The notes beneath the pieces were generated by a model, which made no database searches, had not been told where the DNA came from, and saw nothing but the letters and a program-made list of their open reading frames with translations. The translations under genes were made by a program, and so were the position numbers. From NCBI GenBank assembly GCA_007745835.1, contig CP036424.1, positions 4,575,968 to 4,639,967 on the forward strand: 64,000 nt of DNA, written 5' to 3'. How positions within the stretch are numbered: the stretch's first letter is position 1; each line of letters begins with the position of its first letter. This document shows, one piece after another, positions 58,132 to 64,000 of this stretch. The stretch comes from Planctomycetes bacterium MalM25 (GTDB lineage: Bacteria > Planctomycetota > Planctomycetia > Pirellulales > Lacipirellulaceae).

Positions 58132-58386
58132 ATGGCCAACTCGCTTGAAGGACTGATCGTCCTGGTCGTTAGTTCGATCTGTCTCTGGTTCTTCGGACAA
58201 CACCTAGCCAAGAAGATCCGCACGCAATCGACAACCGACGCGACTGGCAGCCAGGTCTCGAAAGAACAGAATCCCGAGCTGTACCGATTCCACGTCGCTC
58301 AACTCTGCGTGCTCTTAACGCTGTTAAGCTTCGTAGCGTTAGCTAGCGTGTATCGCATGCTCTTTGGCGTCGTGGTTGGCGATTAG
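58132..58386 (+). CDS. Small two-helix membrane protein
   Basis: 84 residues. MANSLEGLIVLVVSSICLWF then FGQHLAKK is the first helix (about 6-24). HVAQLCVLLTLLSFVALASV then YRML is the second (about 54-74). A polar loop lies between. No recognised family. It begins 8 bases after the lactonase stop, with GGAAGAACG before the ATG, so the two are probably cotranscribed. Confidence 0.7.
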   Translation: MANSLEGLIVLVVSSICLWFFGQHLAKKIRTQSTTDATGSQVSKEQNPELYRFHVAQLCVLLTLLSFVALASVYRMLFGVVVGD

Positions 58387-58494
58387 GCACGCCGTTCAGT
58401 ACGGCGTGATTTGCTCGGTGGCTCAGTAACCCGCCTCCGACAAGCAACACGTGGTGACGTTACGCCGCCATCGAGCTGTGCTCTAATCGAGCGT

Positions 58495-59340
58495 ATGCAC
58501 CTGCCCACGCCCCTCCCGGCCCTCATGGGCGTCGTGAACGTCACGCCCGATTCGTTCTCGGACGGGGGGCGGTTCCTTGACCCGCAGCGCGCCGTCGAAC
58601 ACGCGTTGCAACTCGCCGCCGACGGCGCGGCGATTCTCGATGTCGGAGGCGAGAGCACGCGACCCGGCGCCGAGCCCGTTTCGGCCGACGACGAACTCCG
58701 GCGGGTGATCCCGGTGATCGAGGGGCTCGCGGGGCGGACCGACGCGGCGATCTCGATCGACACCAGCAAGGGGGCCGTCGCCCGCGAGGCGCTCGCCGCC
58801 GGGGCGTCGCTCGTGAACGACGTGACCGGCCTGGAGGGCGATCCGGCGATGCTGGCGGTCGTCGTTGAGGCGGGCTGCGAGGTCGGCGTCATGCACATGC
58901 AGGGCTCGCCCCGCACGATGCAGGACGCCCCCCGGTACGACGACGTCGTCGCCGAGGTGAAGGCCTATCTCGCCGCCCGGCGGGACGCGCTGGCCGCCGC
59001 GGGCGTGGCGCGGGAGCGGATCATGCTCGACCCAGGCATCGGCTTCGGCAAGACGTTCGAGCACAACCTCGAGCTGCTCAGGCGGGTCGAGGAGTTCCAC
59101 GACCTCGGTTGCCCCCTCCTGGTGGGGCACTCACGCAAGCGGTTCCTCGGCCAGATTCTAGGCGACCCCGAAGCGGACCGGACAGCGGCCACGGTCGGCG
59201 TGGCGATGCGTTTGGCGGCCGCGGGCGTGCAGACGATCCGCGTGCACGACGTCCGGCCCGTTGCCGACGCCCTGCACGCCTTCGCGGTGGCGGGAGGAAT
59301 CCCCGCAAAAGATTTGCCACAAGGGCCTCAGCAGGCGTAG
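58495..59340 (+). CDS. folP: Dihydropteroate synthase
   Basis: 281 residues. It joins p-aminobenzoate to dihydropterin pyrophosphate in folate synthesis and is the sulfonamide target. Motifs: LMGVVNVTPDSFSDGGRFLD (about 10-29), AILDVGGESTRPGAEPVSAD (about 46-65), LVNDVTGL (about 103-110), GVMHMQGSPRTMQ, IMLDPGIGFGKTFEHNLELL (about 178-197) and LVGHSRKRFLG. The ATG at 58495 was chosen because it starts 9 residues before the conserved block. A longer in-frame extension is unlikely. Confidence 0.96.
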   Translation: MHLPTPLPALMGVVNVTPDSFSDGGRFLDPQRAVEHALQLAADGAAILDVGGESTRPGAEPVSADDELRRVIPVIEGLAGRTDAAISIDTSKGAVAREALAAGASLVNDVTGLEGDPAMLAVVVEAGCEVGVMHMQGSPRTMQDAPRYDDVVAEVKAYLAARRDALAAAGVARERIMLDPGIGFGKTFEHNLELLRRVEEFHDLGCPLLVGHSRKRFLGQILGDPEADRTAATVGVAMRLAAAGVQTIRVHDVRPVADALHAFAVAGGIPAKDLPQGPQQA

Positions 59341-59393
59341 AAACGAGGAGCCCGTCCCCTTCGCCCCACAAGTCGCGCTAAAGAAGGCCCGCC

Positions 59394-59675
59394 ATGTTCC
59401 GCGCCCTCCTGCTAGCTGCCGCCCTGCTCGCCAGCAGCACGCTGGCCCACGCCCGCAACCCGAACTACTACGGCACGCCCCGGGGCGTGAGCGCCCGGAC
59501 CTACAGCGGGATCTACCAGGCGCAGCGGCCCAATATCGTGCCGACGTTCTCGCTGCCGACCTACGGCGCCGGCTACCGCACGTACTACCGGGGCGGGTAC
59601 GCGCCGTACGGGTACTACCCGATCTACCGCCAGCCGATCGTGGTCTACCAGCCGGCGGTGGTTTACGGGTTTTGA
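59394..59675 (+). CDS. Small secreted Tyr-rich protein
   Basis: 93 residues. Signal peptide MFRALLLAAALLASSTLAHA, cleaved near ARN. The mature part is basic and tyrosine-rich (YRTYYRGGYAPYGYYPIYRQ, then PIVVYQPAVVYGF). Small proteins of this type are scattered in planctomycete genomes and are presumed surface or matrix parts. It follows folP by 53 bases. Confidence 0.75.
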   Translation: MFRALLLAAALLASSTLAHARNPNYYGTPRGVSARTYSGIYQAQRPNIVPTFSLPTYGAGYRTYYRGGYAPYGYYPIYRQPIVVYQPAVVYGF

Positions 59676-60122
59676 GCGCATCAAATGCTGGCGCCCGAGC
59701 CGATTCGGCCATTCCGTGAGCGCATAAAAAAGCTCCCAGAAAAGCACACGTCCCAGGGGGGCAGAGGACGGGAGACTTTTCCGGGAGCGATTGGACGCTT
59801 TGGTCCACCGAGGCGAAGGGGGGAGAATCGCAACGGTGAACGCGGCGTCGAAGGGTTGTACGCGAGCGACGGTTGGCATCCGTGCCTGACCGGTCGCTTA
59901 CGCGAGCCACCTTTTAAGGGCGGCCCTCCACGTGGTTTCGGGTTTCGTTTTCAACTCGCACGCGGCCGGCGACTTCCTGTCCCTCAGCCGTGTGGCGGGG
60001 AAGTTAGGGGGCACGCGAAATCGCATCAAGGGCGATTCGCGGGTCGTCCCCAAAAAACTCTCGGGCATGCCAGCAGTTGTGCTAGCAGCACGCGCCGTCC
60101 ACTAAGGCCGACGTGCTCCGAG
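59676..60122. other. 447-base gap with no clear gene
   Basis: Several frames are open but none has coding character or a family match. The region contains a minus-strand terminator (59726-59788) and a TGCTAGCA palindrome (60080-60087). It may be the 3' untranslated region of the carB operon or hold an unrecognised RNA. Confidence 0.3.
59726..59788 (-). terminator. Minus-strand intrinsic terminator
   Basis: Arms 59732-59744 and 59776-59788 (GCTCCCAGAAAAG and CTTTTCCGGGAGC, one mismatch) plus an inner CGTCC/GGACG stem are followed on the minus strand by six T. The nearest minus-strand gene ends at 60123, so the transcript would carry about 330 untranslated bases. Confidence 0.75.
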
Positions 60123-60752
60123 TCACGCCGGCGGCGCCTGATAGAACAGGATCACCCAGGCGATCGCCGCACTCTGCTCGGCCAGCACCAGAGCGCAGGC
60201 GAGGTGGTTCAGTCGCTCGTGCTTGTTCCAGGTCACCACCTGCGCGATCAGCAGCACGTGCAAGTAGAACAGCGCCGGAAACAGGGGAAACCACGTGGCG
60301 AAGAAGCACTGCAGTGCCCGCGATAGGTTGGCGATGATCCAGACCGGGCTGCGCGACATGCCAGCGCCCAGGAGCGACGTCGACACGCCCAGCAGGATCA
60401 GCCCGAGCAACGCGATGACGCTGCCGTAGGCGCTGGGCAGGCCGACGCCTTCGACCGCGGCCAGGACGGCGCGGTACGTCAGCGGGTTCCAAAAGAGAAC
60501 TTGGATCCCCATCCAGGCTGCCGGGTTCTCGCGGAAGCTCTGGCGGGTTCTGGCCACGTAGCTCGCCAACAGCGCCGCCAGGCCGGTGGTCACCACGAAG
60601 ACGAGCAAGAACCACTTGCCGCCGGCGTGGAGGGGCGACCATTCGGCCGGCAGGACGATCCACACCAGCAGGGCGACGAGGCTCGCCACGCCCGCGACGC
60701 CACAATCGAGCCGGCTGATCGGCGGCGCGTGCTCGGCCGGAGCCCCGCTCAT
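60123..60752 (-). CDS. Unknown membrane protein next to carB
   Basis: 209 residues with about five hydrophobic helices ([95 protein letters not shown]). No family recognised. The start overlaps the carB stop by ATGA, so it is coupled to carB translation. A role in carbamoyl phosphate use is not implied by the sequence. A terminator lies about 330 bases downstream. Confidence 0.75.
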   Translation of the reverse strand: MSGAPAEHAPPISRLDCGVAGVASLVALLVWIVLPAEWSPLHAGGKWFLLVFVVTTGLAALLASYVARTRQSFRENPAAWMGIQVLFWNPLTYRAVLAAVEGVGLPSAYGSVIALLGLILLGVSTSLLGAGMSRSPVWIIANLSRALQCFFATWFPLFPALFYLHVLLIAQVVTWNKHERLNHLACALVLAEQSAAIAWVILFYQAPPA

Positions 60753-63700
60753 GCGGACGCCCCGGCGGGTTCCGACGACTCGAAGCGCTCCTGCAGGCTC
60801 TCGACCTGCATCGGCTCGACGGCGAGGGTCTCCATCGCGGTGGCGGCCGCCTCGCAGGCCTCGATCGTGGTGAGGCAGGGCACGCCCGCGGCGGTCGCGG
60901 CGGCGCGGATCTTGCCCTCGTCGGTGCGGGCGCCCTTGCCGATCGGCGTGTTCATCACGAGGGCGACGTTCTCCTCAGCCAGGTAGTCCAGCAGGTTCGG
61001 CCGGCCCTGCGTGAGCTTGTTCACGCGCTCCGCCGTGACGCCGAGCTTCGCGAGCGCTTCGCACGTGCCGGGCGTGGCAAGGAGGCCGTAGCCCTTTTCG
61101 GCGAGCCGCTTGGCGATCTCCAGGCCGCGTTCCTTGTGCTGCGGGGCGAATGAGAGGAAGACGTTGCCCTCCAGCGGCAGGACCGAGCCGGCCGCGAGCT
61201 GGCTCTTGGCGAACGCCATGCTGAAGCGCGGGCTGACGCCCATCACCTCGCCGGTCGAACGCATCTCGGGGCCGAGCACGATGTCCACGCCACGGAATTT
61301 GATGAAGGGGAAGACGGCCTCTTTCACGGAGACGTGCGCCGGGATCGGGTCCTCGGTCACGCCCTGCTCGGCGAGCGACACGCCCGCCATGACCTTGGCG
61401 GCGACCTTCGCCGCGGGCAGCCCGGTCGCCTTGGCCACGAACGGAACCGTGCGGCTGGCTCGTGGGTTAACCTCGATCACGAAGAGTGTCGGCTTGCCAT
61501 CGATCTCCTTGACGGCGTACTGCACATTCATCAGGCCGCGGACGCCCAGGTCGCGGGCCAGCTTCTCGGTCGCCTCGCGGATCTCGGCGAGGACCGGGCC
61601 GGGGAGGCTGTAGGCCGGGATCGAGCAGGCCGAGTCGCCGGAGTGGACGCCCGCCTCCTCGATGTGCTCCATGATGCCGGGGACGACGACCGTCTCGCCA
61701 TCGCAGATCGCATCGACGTCGACCTCGGTCGCGCCTTCCAGGAAGCTGTCGATCAACACCGGCTGGCCCTGGGCGGCGATGAACGCCGCCGCGACGAAGC
61801 GATCGAGTTGAGGCGTGTCGTAGCAGATCTCCATCGCCCGGCCGCCGAGCACGAAGCTCGGGCGGACCAGCACGGGGAAACCGATCTTCGCAGCGATCTC
61901 GCGGGCCTCGGCGGGCGTCTTCGCGATGCCGCTGGGGGGCTGAGCCAGACCGAGCCGGTCGATCAACGCGGCGAACTTCTCGCGGTCCTCGGCGTCTTCG
62001 ATCGCATCGACCGGCGTGCCGATGATCGGCATGCCGGCATCCTGGAGGGCTCGGGCCAGGTTGAGCGGCGTCTGCCCGCCGAACTGCACGATCACGCCGT
62101 CCGCCTCGACCCGCTCGCAGACGTTCATCACGTCCTCGACCGTCAACGGCTCGAAGTAGAGCAGGTCGCTCGTGTCGTAATCGGTGCTGACGGTCTCCGG
62201 GTTCGAGTTGATCATCACCGACTCGATGCCCAACTCACGCAGCGCGAAGCTCGCGTGGCAACAGCAGTAATCGAACTCGATCCCCTGGCCGATCCGGTTC
62301 GGCCCGCCGCCGAGGATGACGATGCGTTTCTTATCCCCCTTCGGAGTGGACTCGTCTTCGACACCCCAGTAGGTGCTGTAGAAGTACGGCGTGTAGGCCT
62401 CGAACTCGGCCGCACAGGTGTCGACCGACTTGTAGACCGGCTTCACGCCGCGCGCCTCGCGGTCCTTGCGAACCTCGGTCTCGCTCACGCCGAAGATCGT
62501 CGCGAGCTGGCGGTCCGAGAAGCCTTGCTGCTTGGCGGTGCGGAGCAACTCGTCGCGAACCCGACCGAGTGACGTCGAGGGCTGGCCAGCCGCCGCTTCG
62601 CGTAGTGTCTCCTCCGTATCGACAATCTGCTGAAGGTTGTCGAGGAACCAAGGGTCGATGCCGGTCAGCTCGTAGAGCTCGTCGGCCGTCATCCCGCTCT
62701 TGAGCGCGTAGCGCAGGTGCCAAACCCGCTCGGCGCCGGGGACCGTAAGCTTGGCCCGGATTTCGTCGTCGGTCGGCCGCTCTTCGCTGTACCAGAGATC
62801 CTTGGGGCAGCTGCCAAAGCCGAACGCCCCGACCTCCAGGCCGCGGAGCGCCTTCTGGAAGCTCTCCTTGAACGTGCCGCCGATGGCCATCGTCTCGCCG
62901 ACGCTCTTCATCTGCGTGGTGAGCGTGCTGTCCGCCTCGGGGAATTTTTCGAAGGCGAACCGCGGGATCTTCGTCACCACGTAGTCGATCGACGGCTCGA
63001 AGCAGGCGCTCGTGTTGCGGGTGATGTCGTTAGCCAGTTCGGGCAGGCGGTAGCCGACGGCGAGCTTCGCGGCGATCTTGGCGATCGGGAAGCCGGTCGC
63101 CTTCGACGCGAGCGCCGACGAGCGGCTCACGCGCGGGTTCATCTCGATGACGATCATCCGGCCCGTGTTCGGGCAGATGGCGAACTGGATGTTCGAGCCG
63201 CCCGTCTCGACGCCGATCTCCCGGATCACGGCCAGCGACGCGTCACGCATCCGCTGGTACTCCTTGTCGGAGAGCGTCTGCGCGGGCGCCACCGTGATGC
63301 TGTCGCCCGTGTGCACGCCCATCGGATCGAAGTTCTCGATCGCGCAGATGATCACGACGTTGTCGTCCACGTCGCGCACCACTTCCATCTCGTACTCTTT
63401 CCAACCGAGGATCGACTCCTCGACGAGCACCTCGGTCGTCGGCGACAGGTCCAGGCCCGTGCGGACCATCTGGTCGAACTCGGCCCGGTTGTACGCGATG
63501 CCGCCCCCGGCGCCGCCCATCGTGAAGCTCGGGCGAATGATCGCCGGCAAGCCGATCTCTTCGAGCATCTCCTTGGCTTCTTCAACGGTCTTCACCGTGT
63601 CGCCTTTGCAGACGCCCAGCCCGATCTTCTTCATGGCCGCCTTGAACCGCTCGCGGCTCTCGGCCTTGTCGATCACGTCCGCCTTGGCGGCGATCATCTC

Positions 63701-64000
63701 GACGCCGTGCTTCTTGAGGACGCCGTGCTCCTCGAGCGCCATCGCGAGGTTCAGCGCCGTCTGCCCGCCGAGCGTGGGCAGCACGGCGTCGGGCTTCTCG
63801 CGCTCGATGATCTTCTCGACCACCTCCCAGGTGAGCGGCTCGATGTAGGTCCGGTCCGCCATCGACGGATCGGTCATGATCGTCGCCGGGTTCGAGTTCA
63901 CGAGCACCACCTCGTAGCCCTCCTCGCGCAGGGCCTTGCAGGCCTGCGTGCCGGAGTAGTCGAACTCGCAGGCTTGCCCGATCACGATCGGGCCGGAACC
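60749..64000 (-). CDS. carB: Carbamoyl-phosphate synthase large chain (5' partial)
   Basis: 1083 residues visible. The N-terminus is cut by the window, and [20 protein letters not shown] is the first segment, so about ten residues are missing. It makes carbamoyl phosphate from glutamine-derived ammonia, bicarbonate and 2 ATP for pyrimidines and arginine. Two ATP-grasp halves are seen: [16 protein letters not shown] (about 165) and [16 protein letters not shown] (about 720), each followed by an [13 protein letters not shown] motif. [20 protein letters not shown] opens the second half. The C-terminal allosteric domain ([20 protein letters not shown]) is present. Confidence 0.97.
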   Translation of the reverse strand, partial: GSGPIVIGQACEFDYSGTQACKALREEGYEVVLVNSNPATIMTDPSMADRTYIEPLTWEVVEKIIEREKPDAVLPTLGGQTALNLAMALEEHGVLKKHGVEMIAAKADVIDKAESRERFKAAMKKIGLGVCKGDTVKTVEEAKEMLEEIGLPAIIRPSFTMGGAGGGIAYNRAEFDQMVRTGLDLSPTTEVLVEESILGWKEYEMEVVRDVDDNVVIICAIENFDPMGVHTGDSITVAPAQTLSDKEYQRMRDASLAVIREIGVETGGSNIQFAICPNTGRMIVIEMNPRVSRSSALASKATGFPIAKIAAKLAVGYRLPELANDITRNTSACFEPSIDYVVTKIPRFAFEKFPEADSTLTTQMKSVGETMAIGGTFKESFQKALRGLEVGAFGFGSCPKDLWYSEERPTDDEIRAKLTVPGAERVWHLRYALKSGMTADELYELTGIDPWFLDNLQQIVDTEETLREAAAGQPSTSLGRVRDELLRTAKQQGFSDRQLATIFGVSETEVRKDREARGVKPVYKSVDTCAAEFEAYTPYFYSTYWGVEDESTPKGDKKRIVILGGGPNRIGQGIEFDYCCCHASFALRELGIESVMINSNPETVSTDYDTSDLLYFEPLTVEDVMNVCERVEADGVIVQFGGQTPLNLARALQDAGMPIIGTPVDAIEDAEDREKFAALIDRLGLAQPPSGIAKTPAEAREIAAKIGFPVLVRPSFVLGGRAMEICYDTPQLDRFVAAAFIAAQGQPVLIDSFLEGATEVDVDAICDGETVVVPGIMEHIEEAGVHSGDSACSIPAYSLPGPVLAEIREATEKLARDLGVRGLMNVQYAVKEIDGKPTLFVIEVNPRASRTVPFVAKATGLPAAKVAAKVMAGVSLAEQGVTEDPIPAHVSVKEAVFPFIKFRGVDIVLGPEMRSTGEVMGVSPRFSMAFAKSQLAAGSVLPLEGNVFLSFAPQHKERGLEIAKRLAEKGYGLLATPGTCEALAKLGVTAERVNKLTQGRPNLLDYLAEENVALVMNTPIGKGARTDEGKIRAAATAAGVPCLTTIEACEAAATAMETLAVEPMQVESLQERFESSEPAGASA

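Noticed and set aside
59676-60122. RNase P RNA, tmRNA or SRP RNA in the gene-poor gap
   Set aside because: None of the conserved core motifs of these RNAs was found on either strand.

Overview
The window is a GC-rich (roughly two thirds G+C by eye) bacterial chromosome segment that looks like a planctomycete, most likely order Pirellulales. Grounds: a DUF1559 prepilin-like protein, two PEP-CTERM proteins, a dockerin/PEP-CTERM peptidase, an ECF sigma factor translationally coupled to a Ser/Thr kinase carrying PAS domains, secreted proteins rich in YTV-like and tyrosine motifs, and several intergenic repeat families typical of that group. The rank below phylum is inference. No rRNA, tRNA, CRISPR array, phage or transposase gene was seen.

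Layout. 1-9.1 kb: end of an unknown gene, DUF1559 protein, AlkA-like glycosylase, a DUF5808 protein, a conserved hypothetical, then trpB and trpA on the minus strand with a complete ParE-type toxin-antitoxin pair between them. Next come a membrane-protein gene of lower GC flanked by inverted copies of a repeat, mutM, and a secreted YTV-like protein. 9.2-17.3 kb: DUF3500-like Tat protein, nnrE, a lipoprotein, a soluble histidine kinase, an outer-membrane-like barrel, an M48 peptidase, a secreted arginine-deiminase-like enzyme, and rdgB. 17.4-24.4 kb: secreted SPOR-like protein, sppA, purA, uppS, cdsA. 24.6-29.7 kb: the compact phoH-pgpH-ybeY-corC cluster. 29.9-34 kb: a BamD-like and an LptE-like protein (outer-membrane biogenesis), a class IV aminotransferase and an exported alpha/beta hydrolase. 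34-39.6 kb: small lipoprotein, exported transglutaminase, kinase plus ECF sigma operon, and a divergent FixJ-like regulator lacking its phospho-acceptor. 39.8-47.3 kb: three membrane proteins (two of them tandem paralogues), the dockerin/PEP-CTERM murein-peptidase-like protein, acs, and a second PEP-CTERM protein. 47.6-64 kb: asnS, trxB, cstA, fliM, proA, aldehyde dehydrogenase, exported lactonase, folP, small proteins, and carB (cut by the window end).

How it fits together: most genes are housekeeping (amino acid, nucleotide, folate, phospholipid and undecaprenyl synthesis, RNA/ribosome maturation, DNA repair) mixed with cell-surface genes. Regulation is visible as translational coupling (toxin/antitoxin, ECF/kinase, ybeY/corC, carB/membrane protein) and as a few strong terminators. 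The most unusual content is between genes. At least five structured repeat families occupy the gaps. One sits in the same orientation just upstream of trpB, mutM and proA. Another forms hairpins of about 120 bp whose two best copies differ by a compensatory base-pair change.
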